Positions 16,987 through 26,086 are shown, numbered from the stretch's first letter. The stretch: 64,000 bases of DNA from Nocardioides kongjuensis (GCF_013409625.1 NZ_JACCBF010000001.1:4281001-4345000); one strand, 5' to 3'. Made by a program: numbers and translations. The notes: a model not told the origin generated them from the sequence alone.

Positions 16987-18363
16987 ATGCTGCTCACCCC
17001 GCTGATCAAGCGCCAGCTGCGCATCTTCACCGTGCTCGCGGTGGTCGCGCTCGGTCTCGCCTTCTTCCAGTACGCCCGGGTGCCGGCCATGCTCGGCATC
17101 GGCGTCTACGACGTGTCCGTCGACTTCGGCGACGCGAGCGGGCTCTACCCGAAGGCCGCGGTCACCTACCGCGGCGTCGAGGTCGGCCAGGTCTCGAGGC
17201 TCGAGGTCACCGACAGGGGCGCCATCGCCACCCTGCGCCTCGACGACGACGCGCGGATCCCGGCCGGCGCCTCCGCCGAGCTGCACAGCACCTCCGCCGT
17301 CGGCGAGCAGTACGTCGACCTGGTCGACCCGCGCACCCCGACGTCCGGGGAGCCTTCTGGGGGGAAGGCCGACGCGGGTTCCGGGGACGTGCTCGCCGAC
17401 GGCGCGAGGATCCCGCGGGACCGCGCGGTCGAGATGCCCCAGATCACGCCGGTGCTCGACTCCGTCAACCGGCTGCTGGAGTCGGTGCCGAAGGCGGAGA
17501 CCAAGCGGGTCCTCGACGAGGTCGACGCCGGCCTCGGTGGCGCCGGGCCCGACCTCAACGAGCTGGTCGACGCCACCGGCGACGTGCTGAGCGAGGCGCA
17601 GGCCCGGATCGACGCCACCACCTCGCTGATCGCCGCGGTGCAGCCGGTGCTGGAGACCCAGCGCGACCTCGGCTCGCGGACGCGGTCGTACGCCGCCTCC
17701 CTGGACCAGCTCACCGCAGCCCTCGCCGCGGGCGACTCGGCCGCCGTACGCACGTTGCTGCGGAACGCCCCCGGTGGACTGGACGCCGCCACCCGCACCG
17801 TCACCGACCTGCAGCCCGTGCTGCCGATGATGCTGGCCAACCTGACGACCAACGCGCAGGTGCTCCACACCTACCTGCCGCAGGTGCACCAGACCCTGGT
17901 CGTCTACCCGTCGCTCGTCGCGCGACTGCAGTCGGCGATCAACCCCCGGGCGAAGTACGGCGACGTGCAGCTCGACCTGCGTGCCGCGCTCAACAACCCG
18001 CCGACCTGCCAGAGCGGGTACCTGTCGCCGAAGCAGCGGCGCAACCCGCGGGCGACCGAGGTCCGCGACGTCGACACCCTGGCGCACTGCGAGATCGCGC
18101 CCGACGACCCGACGGCGATCCGCGGTGCCCGCAACCTCCCGTGCCCGGAGGGCGACGGTCGTGGCAACACCCCGGCTGCCTGTGGTGAGCACTTCGGTGG
18201 CGGTGTGTGGCCGGACTCGAGCGGCACCGTCGCCTACGACCTCGCCGTCGGTCGCGGAGACGGGACCGCGACCGCACCCGCGCCGGCCTCCGCCGGTGCG
18301 CCCGAGAACGGAGGAGACGAGCTGTGGAAGATCTTGGTGCTGGCACCCCTGGGGGTCCGGTGA
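16987..18363 (+). CDS. mceF: MCE-family protein MceF
   Basis: A 458-residue sixth and last MCE subunit. Anchor at residues 13-30; MCE domain (TYRGVEVGQVSRLEV, VGEQYVDLV) at about 37-140 with a glycine/serine-rich insertion near 120; helical domain; then a cysteine-containing C-terminal domain (about 335-425) and a low-complexity alanine/proline tail. With MceA-E it forms the hexameric tunnel. The stop overlaps the next gene (GTGA). Confidence 0.92.
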   Translation: MLLTPLIKRQLRIFTVLAVVALGLAFFQYARVPAMLGIGVYDVSVDFGDASGLYPKAAVTYRGVEVGQVSRLEVTDRGAIATLRLDDDARIPAGASAELHSTSAVGEQYVDLVDPRTPTSGEPSGGKADAGSGDVLADGARIPRDRAVEMPQITPVLDSVNRLLESVPKAETKRVLDEVDAGLGGAGPDLNELVDATGDVLSEAQARIDATTSLIAAVQPVLETQRDLGSRTRSYAASLDQLTAALAAGDSAAVRTLLRNAPGGLDAATRTVTDLQPVLPMMLANLTTNAQVLHTYLPQVHQTLVVYPSLVARLQSAINPRAKYGDVQLDLRAALNNPPTCQSGYLSPKQRRNPRATEVRDVDTLAHCEIAPDDPTAIRGARNLPCPEGDGRGNTPAACGEHFGGGVWPDSSGTVAYDLAVGRGDGTATAPAPASAGAPENGGDELWKILVLAPLGVR

Positions 18364-18827
18364 GGACCGGCGTCGTCGTCCTCGTGGCGGTCGTGCTGCT
18401 CCTCGTCACCGGCCAGCGGGCGCTGGCCTGGCACGACGAGCGGGCGCAGGTGACCGACGGGAGGGACGCCGTCGCCGCGGCGAGCGCCGAGGTCGAGGGG
18501 CTGATCGACATCAGCTCGGCGACCTCGGACGCCGACATGGAGGAGCTGCTCGCCGGCGCGACCGCCGGCTTCCGCACCGAGCTCGAGGGCCAGGCCGACC
18601 GGCTGCAGCAGGCCCTGACGGAGAACGCGGTCAAGGCCAGCGGCGACGTCGTCTCCGCCGGACTCGTGAAGCTGGCGGGCGATCGCGCGACGGTCATCGT
18701 CGCCGCCGCCGGGTCCGTGCAGAACAAGCAGACGAAGGCCGCCGAGCCGCGCAACTACCGGCTCACGGTCGACCTGCAGCGGGTGAAGGGGGACTGGCTG
18801 GTGTCCGGACTGGAGTTCGTCGCATGA
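18360..18827 (+). CDS. Mce-associated membrane protein 1
   Basis: A 155-residue protein with one N-terminal membrane helix (residues 3-20) and a small exported domain of the kind found at the end of actinobacterial mce operons (Mas proteins, SnoaL/NTF2-like fold). Such proteins stabilise the Mce complex; a direct role here is inferred from position. GTGA and ATGA overlaps join it to its neighbours. Confidence 0.8.
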   Translation: MRTGVVVLVAVVLLLVTGQRALAWHDERAQVTDGRDAVAAASAEVEGLIDISSATSDADMEELLAGATAGFRTELEGQADRLQQALTENAVKASGDVVSAGLVKLAGDRATVIVAAAGSVQNKQTKAAEPRNYRLTVDLQRVKGDWLVSGLEFVA

Positions 18828-19324
18828 GCGCCCTGCGCAGCCGCGGCCTGATCGTGGCGACCGTCGTGCTGGTCGTCGGCGTCGCCGCGGTCATCGTGGC
18901 CACCGTGGCCGCGCACCGCGCGTCGGCCGTCACGTCCGCCCGCGCCGAGGCCCTGGCGGCCGCGAAGGAGCGGGTCCCCGCCCTGCTCGGGTACGACGCC
19001 GCAACCCTCGACGCCGACCTGGCCACCGCCGACGACCAGACCACGGGTGGCTTCCACGCCGACTACGGGAGGATCCTCGACGAGGTCGTGAGGCCGACCG
19101 CCACCCGGCGGGGCATCTCCACCACCGCCACCGTGGATGCCGCGGGCGTCGTCCGCGGCACCCGCGACCGGGTCGTCGTGCTGCTCTTCCTCACCCAGAC
19201 CACGACCGCGGCCAAGGCGGAGGACGGCGGCAAGGGCGGGACGTCGGTCTCCGGCAGCCGGGTCGAGGTCACCATGGAGCGGGTCGGCGACGCGTGGAGG
19301 ATCGCGGGTCTCGAGCCGAGGTAG
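18824..19324 (+). CDS. Mce-associated membrane protein 2
   Basis: A 166-residue second Mce-associated protein: N-terminal helix (residues 9-30), then an exported domain that begins with a helix and DADLATADDQTTGGF, a pattern typical of Mas proteins, and ends in a beta sheet. It is the last gene of the run that began at 7972. Seven bases separate its stop from that of the convergent GNAT gene, and no hairpin terminator is obvious. Confidence 0.8.
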   Translation: MSALRSRGLIVATVVLVVGVAAVIVATVAAHRASAVTSARAEALAAAKERVPALLGYDAATLDADLATADDQTTGGFHADYGRILDEVVRPTATRRGISTTATVDAAGVVRGTRDRVVVLLFLTQTTTAAKAEDGGKGGTSVSGSRVEVTMERVGDAWRIAGLEPR

Positions 19325-19331
19325 GGCTGAC

Positions 19332-19916
19332 CTACCCGGCGCGCTCGGTGGCGGCCTCGATCTCGGCGAGCAGCGGGTCGCGCAGCCCGGTGGAGTCGTG
19401 CTCCCACCACACGTCGCGGTAGACGACGCGGCCCGTCATCCAGCTCTCGTACGCCGCCAGCGGCACCGCCTGGAACGCCGGGCCCGGCACCCGGCGGGTG
19501 GGTGCCTCGATGCCGAGGTCGGCGGCCGGGGACCAGCCGCGCCGGCCGTAGTAGCCCGGGTCGCCCTCGAGCACGACGACCGGAGCGCCGAGGCGGTCGG
19601 CCTCGGTGACCGCGGCCTGGAGCAGTGCCTTCCCGACGCCCCGGCCCTGCCGGTCCGGGGCGACGCTGAGCGGACTGAGCACGAGCACGTCGACCAGCGC
19701 CTGCCGGGTGTCGAGCCAGCCGTGGCTGAGTCCGACGTGCCCCACCAGCTCGCCGGTGCCGTCCACCGCGACGAGCTGGGCCCGGTCGAGCCCGCGCGCG
19801 ACGACGTCGCTCCACACGCCCACCACGGCCGCACCCTCGTCGCCGAAGGCGGCGGTGATCAGCTGCCGGGCCGCGTCGCTCTCGTCGGGGCGCTGCGGAC
19901 GGATCTCGGGGCTCAT
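19332..19916 (-). CDS. GNAT N-acetyltransferase
   Basis: A 194-residue acetyltransferase with the acetyl-CoA loop DRQGRGVGKALL near residues 88-99 and a following VVLEGDPGYYGRRGW block typical of the YhbS-like subfamily. The substrate is unknown. It is the last gene of a four-gene minus-strand operon; ATG 19916 overlaps the sugar-kinase stop as ATGA. Confidence 0.85.
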   Translation of the reverse strand: MSPEIRPQRPDESDAARQLITAAFGDEGAAVVGVWSDVVARGLDRAQLVAVDGTGELVGHVGLSHGWLDTRQALVDVLVLSPLSVAPDRQGRGVGKALLQAAVTEADRLGAPVVVLEGDPGYYGRRGWSPAADLGIEAPTRRVPGPAFQAVPLAAYESWMTGRVVYRDVWWEHDSTGLRDPLLAEIEAATERAG

Positions 19917-20851
19917 CCCGCCATGGTCGCAGCCGAGCGGGCGAACGCCTCGACCGCCGCGAGGTCGTAGCTCCCCGCGTCGGTCCCGAGCCCCTGCGCG
20001 ACCTGGGCGGCGGTGGCACAGCCGAGCGCGGCCGCCTCCGCCGGCGTCCGGTCGAGCGAGAGCCCCCGCAGGTAGCCCGCCGAGAAGGCGTCCCCGCAGC
20101 CGGTGGTGTCGACGACCTCGACGGCGTACGCCGGCACCTCCGTCACCCCGTCGGCGGTGGCGACGAGCGCGCCGCGTGCGCCCTGGGTGACCGCGACGCA
20201 GCCGGCGCCCGCGGCGACCAGCGCCAGTGCGCCCTCGGCGAGGGTGGCGGCGCCGGTGAAGCCGAGGACCTGCTCGTCGTTGGGCAGCAGGTGGTCGGTG
20301 TGGGGGAGGGCGGCGGCGATCCAGGCCAGCATGTCGGGGTCGCCGGGCGCGAGGACGTCGAGCGACGTGGTGATCCCGGCGGCGCGGGCGCGGGCGAGCA
20401 GCTCGGCCGCCGCGTCACCGCCGAGGAACTCCGGCCCGCCCAGGTGCAGGTGCGTGACGCCGTCGAGCACGTCGGCCGGCAGGTCGTCGAGCGTGAAGGC
20501 TCCGTTGGCGCCGATGCAGTGCCACGCCGGGCGCTCGCCGTCCGGGCGCACCGGCAGCACCGAGGCCGACGTCTGGGCGGAGTCCTTGCGGACCAGTCCG
20601 GCGACGTCGACGCCCTCGCGGGTCAGCAGGGCGAGCAGGGTGTCGCCGACGGGGTCGGTGCCGACGGCGCCGTACGACCGGACGGTGGCGCCCAGCCGGC
20701 TGAGCACGACCGCCGTGCCGCCCGCGGTGCCGGCCGGCGACATCCGGATCGTCTCGACCAGCTGGCCCTCGGAGCCCGCGGGGATCGACTCGATCCCCAG
20801 GACGTGGGTGTCGAGGACGTGCACGCCGACGGCGGCGACCACCATGCTCAT
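19913..20851 (-). CDS. PfkB-family carbohydrate kinase
   Basis: A 312-residue ribokinase-like kinase. The N-terminal glycine motif (GTAGGTAVVLSRLGA, about residues 40-55) and C-terminal signature DTTGCGDAFSAGYL (about 257-270, catalytic Asp in GCGD) are intact. It phosphorylates a sugar or nucleoside-derived alcohol. Coupled by ATGA to a class II aldolase, it may make the phosphate that the aldolase cleaves, as in the deoxy-sugar and DHAP-shunt pathways; this is inference. The start is MSMVV at 20851, with an AGG-rich stretch nine bases upstream. Confidence 0.85.
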   Translation of the reverse strand: MSMVVAAVGVHVLDTHVLGIESIPAGSEGQLVETIRMSPAGTAGGTAVVLSRLGATVRSYGAVGTDPVGDTLLALLTREGVDVAGLVRKDSAQTSASVLPVRPDGERPAWHCIGANGAFTLDDLPADVLDGVTHLHLGGPEFLGGDAAAELLARARAAGITTSLDVLAPGDPDMLAWIAAALPHTDHLLPNDEQVLGFTGAATLAEGALALVAAGAGCVAVTQGARGALVATADGVTEVPAYAVEVVDTTGCGDAFSAGYLRGLSLDRTPAEAAALGCATAAQVAQGLGTDAGSYDLAAVEAFARSAATMAG

Positions 20852-21495
20852 TCGCGAAGACCTTTCGGGGAGCCGTAGCCGCGCTCGAGCGCGGCCCGGA
20901 TGACGTCGAGCTGCTGCTCCTCGGTGAGCACGCGCGGTGTGCCGAGAGCACTGGCCCGGTGGTGCAGCTGGCACAGCCACTCGAGCAGGAGGGCGTTCTC
21001 GACCGCCTGGTCGAGCGAGCCGCCGAGGGTGACCGAGCCGTGGTTCGCCAGCAGGGCAGCACTGCGGCCGGCCAGGGCGGTCCGCACCGCAGCAGCGAGC
21101 TCGGCGGTCCCGAAGGTGGCGTACGGCGCCACGCGGACCTCGCCGCCCAGCGTGAGCTGCTGGTAGTGCAGCACCGGCAGGGTGTCGAGCACGCAGGCCA
21201 CCGCGGTCGCGAACGGCGCGTGCGTGTGGACCACGGCGGCAGCGGGCCCGTCGGCGTACACGCCGAGGTGGAGGGAGAGCTCGCTGGTCGGCGCGAGGGC
21301 TCCCTCGACGACGGTCCCGTCGAGGTCGACGACCGTGACGTCGTCGGGGGTGCAGGCGCCGAGTGGGACCCCGGTCGCGGTGATCGCGACCAGGTCGCCG
21401 GCGCGGGCGCTGACGTTGCCGGCGGTGCCGACGAGCAGCCCGGCGTCCGCGAGCCGGCGGGACGCGGCCGCGACCGCCGCCCTGAGCTGGTTCAC
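20848..21495 (-). CDS. Class II aldolase/adducin-family protein
   Basis: A 215-residue L-fuculose-phosphate-aldolase-like protein. Zinc-binding histidines appear in VVHTHAPFATAVAC (near residues 92-105) and LLANHGSVTLGG (near 150), with the catalytic glutamate region around TSELSLHLGVY. It would cleave a sugar 1-phosphate to dihydroxyacetone phosphate plus an aldehyde. GTG 21495 overlaps the tetR stop, and its own stop overlaps the kinase start, so all three are translated together. Confidence 0.85.
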   Translation of the reverse strand: MNQLRAAVAAASRRLADAGLLVGTAGNVSARAGDLVAITATGVPLGACTPDDVTVVDLDGTVVEGALAPTSELSLHLGVYADGPAAAVVHTHAPFATAVACVLDTLPVLHYQQLTLGGEVRVAPYATFGTAELAAAVRTALAGRSAALLANHGSVTLGGSLDQAVENALLLEWLCQLHHRASALGTPRVLTEEQQLDVIRAALERGYGSPKGLRE

Positions 21496-22145
21496 CGGCC
21501 GGCGGCGATCTGGTCCAGGTAGCCGGTGACCAGGGCGATCGCCTGGTCGATGAGGAAGGCATCGCCCTGCGGGTCGTTCTCGAAGGCGACCTGGAAGGCG
21601 CGGTCGCCGACCTCGACGGCGAGCTCGGCGATCGTGGCGAGCTGCTCCTCGTCGTAGGACCCGGCGGTGAGCAGCCCGGCGTCGATGCCGAACGCCAGCA
21701 GGTTCTCGGCCGTACGACGGTTGTGGTGGCGGCCGTAGTCGTAGATGGCGGGGTTGGTGCGCCCCCGCATCCAGATCTGCATGAAGGCCGGGCGCCGGTG
21801 GTAGACCTTCACGAACGCGCGCATCGCGGTGTCGACCATCGTCGCGACGGTGAGCTCCTCGACGGCGAGGAGGTCGGCGGCGACCTGGTCGTCCATCTCG
21901 GCCATGTCGCGCTCGCAGAGCGCGAGCAGCACGGCCTCCTTGTCGGTGAAGTACTGGTAGAGCGAGGCGACCGGCAGCTCGGCGGCCTCCGCGATCGAGC
22001 GTGTCGTGAGCCCGTCGACGCCGTTGGTCAGGACGAGCCGGGCGGCCGCTTCCAGGATCCGCTCGACCCGCTCGCGGGACCGGGCCTGGGCGGGGACCCG
22101 GCGGCGGCTGGGACCCGTGCTGGCTCCAACGGTGGCGGAAGGCAT
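21492..22145 (-). CDS. TetR-family regulator
   Basis: A 217-residue TetR regulator. The DNA-binding domain at residues 20-70 has LTTRSIAEAAELPVASLYQYF, the usual helix-turn-helix; the remaining helical part is the ligand and dimer domain. It heads a four-gene operon and diverges from the amine oxidase across 56 bases that contain a 9-base inverted repeat, the likely operator for both directions. Confidence 0.9.
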   Translation of the reverse strand: MPSATVGASTGPSRRRVPAQARSRERVERILEAAARLVLTNGVDGLTTRSIAEAAELPVASLYQYFTDKEAVLLALCERDMAEMDDQVAADLLAVEELTVATMVDTAMRAFVKVYHRRPAFMQIWMRGRTNPAIYDYGRHHNRRTAENLLAFGIDAGLLTAGSYDEEQLATIAELAVEVGDRAFQVAFENDPQGDAFLIDQAIALVTGYLDQIAAGR

Positions 22146-22157
22146 GCACGGAGTGTA

Positions 22158-22198
22158 GCCTCCGAACCCGAACCTGACACAGATTCATCTTCGGAGGC
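22158..22198. promoter_or_regulatory. Inverted repeat operator between tetR and amine oxidase
   Basis: GCCTCCGAA (22158-22166) and TTCGGAGGC (22190-22198) match perfectly over 9 bases with a 23-base spacer. The right arm covers the Shine-Dalgarno GGAGG of the amine oxidase, and the left arm is 13 bases from the tetR start. This is probably the TetR operator; the promoters lie inside it. Confidence 0.5.
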
Positions 22199-22201
22199 GA
22201 C

Positions 22202-23704
22202 GTGCAGAGCATCGATCCGCGATTCACCCTGGGCCGCCGCGGCCTGCTCGCCGGAGGTGCGGCGACGGTCGGTCTGCTCGCGCTCGAGGCGCTCGAGGCG
22301 GAGGTCCAGGCCGGCGTGCGCAAGGGCCGGCTGCCCCGCAAGGTGGACGTCGTCGTGGTCGGGGCCGGCATCGCCGGACTGGTCGCGGCCCGCCGGATCC
22401 GCAGCGCCGGGCACTCGGTGCTCGTCGTCGAGGCGCGAGACCGGGTCGGCGGCCGCGTGCTCAACCACGAGCTGCCGACCGGCGGCACCATCGAGGCCGG
22501 CGGCGCCTTCGTCGGCCCCACCCAGGACCACATCAAGCAGCTCGCGCACGAGCTCGGCGTCGCCACCTTCGACGAGTACGCCACCGGCAAGAACGTCTAC
22601 CTGTCCTCGCTGCTGGGGCGCATGGAGTTCACCGGAACCGTCCCGCCCGACCCGACGATCCTGCTCGATGCCGCGCTCGCGCTGAAGCGGCTCAACGCCT
22701 ACGCCTCGGAGCTGCCCGTCGACGCGCCCTGGTCGCACCCGCGCGCGGCCGAGTGGGACTCGGTGTCCCTCGGCGACTGGCTGCGCCGCAACACCGTCAA
22801 CAGCCGGGGCATCGAGAAGCTGATCCAGTCCTGGACCCAGCCCGGCTTCGGCGCCGACCCGGACCAGATCTCGCTGCTCTTCGTGCTGCACTACATCGCC
22901 TGCTCCGGCAACGAGACGACGCCGGGCACCTTCGAGCGCAACTCCGACACCGTCGGCGGCGCGCAGGAGAGCCGCTTCGTCGGCGGCTCCCAGCGGGTCC
23001 CGCTCGAGCTCGCCCGGCGGCTCGGCAAGCGGATCGCGCTCAACGCCGCGGTCACCCGCATCGTGCAGCCCGCCCACGGCCGGATCCGCGTGCACACCCG
23101 CCGCGGCAAGGTGAGGGCGCGCCGGGTCGTCGTCGCCGCCCCGCCGAAGCAGGTCCTCGGCATCGGCTTCTCGCCCGCCATGCCCGCCGGCCGGCAGGCG
23201 CTGCTCCAGCAGGTCCAGATGGGCCGGCTGATGAAGTGCGACGCGGTCTACGACAAGCCGTTCTGGCGCGACAAGGGCCTCACCGGCTTCGGCATCGCCG
23301 AGACCGGCGCGGTCCGGGTCGCCTTCGACAACCACGTCGCCGACACCGGCCACGGCGTGCTGCTCGCCTTCGTCGGCGGCTCCGCCTGGCAGCAGTTCGG
23401 CAACCGCTCGCTCGAGGAGCGTCGCGCCGCGGTCCTCGAGGGCTTCGCCAGGATGTTCGGCGAGAAGGCACTGCACCCGATCGACTACACCGAGCACGAC
23501 TGGACCCGCGAGCAGTGGAGCGGCGGCGGACCGACCGCGATCTACCCGCCGGGCGTGATGTCGACCCACGGCCAGCACATCCGTACGCCGCACGGCCGGG
23601 TGCACTGGGCCGGCACCGAGACCTCGACGTACTGGACCGGCTACATGGACGGCGCCGTGCGCTCCGGCGAGCGCGCGGCCCAGGAAGTGCTGGACACGCT
23701 GTGA
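22202..23704 (+). CDS. Flavin monoamine oxidase-family protein with Tat-like signal
   Basis: A 500-residue FAD oxidase. The Rossmann motif VVVVGAGIAGLVAARRI and EARDRVGGRV are at residues 50-85, and the flavin-binding C-terminus HWAGTETSTYWTGYMDGAVRSGERAA lies near 465-490; this is the pattern of monoamine, putrescine and L-amino-acid oxidases. Residues 10-25 (GRRGLLAGG) look like a twin-arginine signal but with no clear cleavage site, so a membrane-bound or exported form is possible. GTG 22202 has GGAGG four bases upstream. The substrate is unknown. The stop overlaps the next gene (GTGA). Confidence 0.85.
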   Translation: MQSIDPRFTLGRRGLLAGGAATVGLLALEALEAEVQAGVRKGRLPRKVDVVVVGAGIAGLVAARRIRSAGHSVLVVEARDRVGGRVLNHELPTGGTIEAGGAFVGPTQDHIKQLAHELGVATFDEYATGKNVYLSSLLGRMEFTGTVPPDPTILLDAALALKRLNAYASELPVDAPWSHPRAAEWDSVSLGDWLRRNTVNSRGIEKLIQSWTQPGFGADPDQISLLFVLHYIACSGNETTPGTFERNSDTVGGAQESRFVGGSQRVPLELARRLGKRIALNAAVTRIVQPAHGRIRVHTRRGKVRARRVVVAAPPKQVLGIGFSPAMPAGRQALLQQVQMGRLMKCDAVYDKPFWRDKGLTGFGIAETGAVRVAFDNHVADTGHGVLLAFVGGSAWQQFGNRSLEERRAAVLEGFARMFGEKALHPIDYTEHDWTREQWSGGGPTAIYPPGVMSTHGQHIRTPHGRVHWAGTETSTYWTGYMDGAVRSGERAAQEVLDTL

Positions 23705-24753
23705 GGCGGGCGCTCGCGCTCGCCCTGACCCTCATCGGTGTCGTCGCGCTCGCCGGCCCGGCGGCCGGGGAGCGGACGGCGCCGGAGAAGTGGCCGACGA
23801 CGGTCTTCTCGACCGTCGGCAAGCCCGGCTTCCCGGCCTACGTGCACGTCGCGCCGAACGGGCGGGTCTACGCGGCGACGTACACGAACCCGGCCGGCGA
23901 CACGATGGCCTCCCGGGTCCTCGAGTGGACCGCGAGCGGCACCCTGCTGCGGTCGTGGACGGTGCCCGGGCAGGACCTCGGCGCCCCGCACGGCGTGCAG
24001 GTCGCGACGTCCGACGCCCGCGGCCGGCTCGTCCTGCTGGAGAAGTCGCGCGCCCAGGTGCTCACGCTCAACCCGCGCACCGGCCGGTTCAAGGTGCAGG
24101 CCACCCTCCCCGACCTCCCCGGCGCGGGCCACCCGATCCCCAACTACGCGGCCTGGGGGCCGGGCGGCAAGCTGTACCTGACCGACTACGGCCAGGGCGT
24201 GATCTGGCGGATCCCGGCGAAGGGCGGCGAGCCCACGCCGTGGTTCCGGTCGGAGGCGCTCGAGGGCGCAGGGTTCGGTACGACGGGCATCGTCTACGAG
24301 CGCTCCCGCCGCTCCTTCCTGATCAGCCAGCAGACCACCGGCAACCCGCTCGACCTGCTCCGCGGCCACCTCTACCGGCTGCCGGTCGTGGCCGGCGGGG
24401 CGCCGGGGGAGATCGCCACGGTGTGGACCTCCGGCCCGCTCGACCTGCCCGACGGCTTCGGCGTCGCACAGTCCGGCAACGTCTACGTCGCGCTGCTCGG
24501 CACCAACCGGCTGGTGCGGCTCGGCCCCGACGGGAAGGTGCGCGCCACGTTCCCGCCCGGCCCGGTCCTCGGCGCCAACGGCTCGGCGATCCCGTTCGAC
24601 AGCCCCTCGAACGCGACCTTCCTCGGCACCCGGGTGCTCGTCGCCAACCAGTCCGCGATCCTCGGCACCGCCTCCCACCACGCGATCCTCGCGGTCGAGG
24701 TCGGTGAGCCCGGCGCCCGGGTGTTCATCCCGCGGCGAGCGCGGCTTCGCTGA
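23701..24753 (+). CDS. Secreted SMP-30/gluconolactonase-like beta-propeller
   Basis: A 350-residue protein with a signal peptide (residues 1-23, ending GPAAGE) and repeated beta-propeller blades (YVHVAPNGRVYAATY, PNYAAWGPGGKLYLTDYGQG, NVYVALLGTNRLVRLGPDGK). It resembles SMP-30/LRE-like lactonases and NHL proteins. It may hydrolyse a lactone or simply bind a ligand; no catalytic residues can be assigned safely. It is coupled by GTGA to the amine oxidase, so both probably act on one pathway outside the membrane. Confidence 0.75.
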   Translation: MRRALALALTLIGVVALAGPAAGERTAPEKWPTTVFSTVGKPGFPAYVHVAPNGRVYAATYTNPAGDTMASRVLEWTASGTLLRSWTVPGQDLGAPHGVQVATSDARGRLVLLEKSRAQVLTLNPRTGRFKVQATLPDLPGAGHPIPNYAAWGPGGKLYLTDYGQGVIWRIPAKGGEPTPWFRSEALEGAGFGTTGIVYERSRRSFLISQQTTGNPLDLLRGHLYRLPVVAGGAPGEIATVWTSGPLDLPDGFGVAQSGNVYVALLGTNRLVRLGPDGKVRATFPPGPVLGANGSAIPFDSPSNATFLGTRVLVANQSAILGTASHHAILAVEVGEPGARVFIPRRARLR

Positions 24754-24785
24754 CGGGCGTCGTGGGTCGGGTTGGTCGCCGCGCA

Positions 24786-24834
24786 TCTGACGAATGGGCT
24801 GTGAATTCACCGAAATCACAGCCCGCTCGTCAGA
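24786..24834. terminator. Palindromic bidirectional terminator element
   Basis: Two nested perfect stems, TCTGACGA/TCGTCAGA (outer) and GGGCTGTGA/TCACAGCCC (inner), separated by a 2-base mismatch each side, with an 11-base loop. It sits between two convergent genes and includes the stop codon of the MFS gene. A 49-base element at 29129-29177 has the same length, arms and GTGAAT core. Confidence 0.75.
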
Positions 24835-26086
24835 TACGAGCGGACTCCGGAACCACCGCCGGTGTCGTACGACGGGTCAGGCCCCGGATCGACGGCGCGC
24901 CCAGCGCCGCGATCGAGCTGAGCCCGATCACGGCGGCGACCACGACCAGCCACCGGTCCGTGCCGACGACGGCGGCGACCGGGCCGGTGAGGGCGAGGCC
25001 GAGCGGGCGGCAGACGAACGATCCGACCGTGTCGAAGGAGTAGACCCGGGCGAGCATGTTCTCGGCGACGTTCTCCTGGATCGCGAGGTCCCAGCTGACG
25101 CTGAAGAGCTGCAGCCCGACTCCGTGCACGAACGCGCCGAGCAGCACGACGGACAGGTCGTCGGCGACGGCCAGCGCGAGCGGGAAGGCGGCGGTCAGCG
25201 ACAGCATCAGCACGCCCCAGCGCAGCAGGTGGCGCGGTCGCCAGCGCAGCGCGACGACGCCGCCGGCGACGAAGCCGGCCATCAGCGCCGAGAGCGCCCA
25301 CCCCCAGGCCTCCTTGCTCCAGGTGTCGCTGACCACGATCGGGCCGAGCACGCCCTGCACCCCGCCGAAGCACAGGTGGTAGAGCAGCGCCTGCGCGATG
25401 AGCAGCCACAGCCAGGTGTGCCGGAACACCTCGCGCGCGCCGTCGGCCAGCTCGGCGAGGAGACGCTCGCGCTCGGCAGGCGCGGAGGCCGGGACCCGGA
25501 TCATCGCGAACAGCACCGCCGCGACGGCGTACGTCGCCGCGTCGACCGCGATCGCCCAGCCGGGGCTGGTGACCGCGACGATGACGCCGGCGACGGCGAA
25601 GCCGATCGCGAACGCCGTCTGGTTGGCCAGGCTGCGCAGCACGACGGCGCGGCCGAGCTGCTCGTCGGTGACCGTCGAGCGGGTCATCGCGTTGGAGGCG
25701 GGCTGGGCGATGGCGCCGAGGCAGCCGTTGACGACGCCGATCGCGGTGAGGAACCACAACGAGCCGTGGCCGGTGATCAGCACGGTGGCGCAGGCGCCCT
25801 GGCTGAGGGCCGTGGCTGCGGACGAGCCCTGCATGAGCAGCTGGCGCGGCAGGCGGTCGCCCAGCACGCCGCCGTACAGGATCGTGACGACCTCCGCCGC
25901 CGAGAAGGCCGCGACGACCAGGCCCAGCTGGGTGGCCGTGCCTCCCAGGTCGAGGACCGCGAACGCCAGCGCCACGGGGGTCATGGCCGACCCGAGTCCG
26001 CTGACGGCGACGCCTCCGACGAGCAGTCGGAAGTCGCGCGAGCGCAGGGGGGAGGGGGGCTTCACCCGAGGAGAATACTTCGCCAC
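24830..26086 (-). CDS. MFS transporter, multidrug-exporter type
   Basis: A 418-residue protein with about twelve membrane helices and the MFS motif A loop GGVLGDRLPRQLLM near residues 72-85. It belongs to the MFS_3/enterobactin-exporter-like group, often drug or siderophore exporters. The GTG start at 26086 lies inside a perfect 8-base inverted repeat and has no Shine-Dalgarno, so the message may be leaderless and repressed at that site. A MarR gene 550 bases away is a possible regulator. Confidence 0.85.
   Translation of the reverse strand: MAKYSPRVKPPSPLRSRDFRLLVGGVAVSGLGSAMTPVALAFAVLDLGGTATQLGLVVAAFSAAEVVTILYGGVLGDRLPRQLLMQGSSAATALSQGACATVLITGHGSLWFLTAIGVVNGCLGAIAQPASNAMTRSTVTDEQLGRAVVLRSLANQTAFAIGFAVAGVIVAVTSPGWAIAVDAATYAVAAVLFAMIRVPASAPAERERLLAELADGAREVFRHTWLWLLIAQALLYHLCFGGVQGVLGPIVVSDTWSKEAWGWALSALMAGFVAGGVVALRWRPRHLLRWGVLMLSLTAAFPLALAVADDLSVVLLGAFVHGVGLQLFSVSWDLAIQENVAENMLARVYSFDTVGSFVCRPLGLALTGPVAAVVGTDRWLVVVAAVIGLSSIAALGAPSIRGLTRRTTPAVVPESARI

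Noticed and set aside
15442..18192. 916-codon open frame on the minus strand across mceD-mceF
   Set aside because: A GC-bias shadow of three well-supported Mce genes on the plus strand; the translation is low-complexity with no domain.
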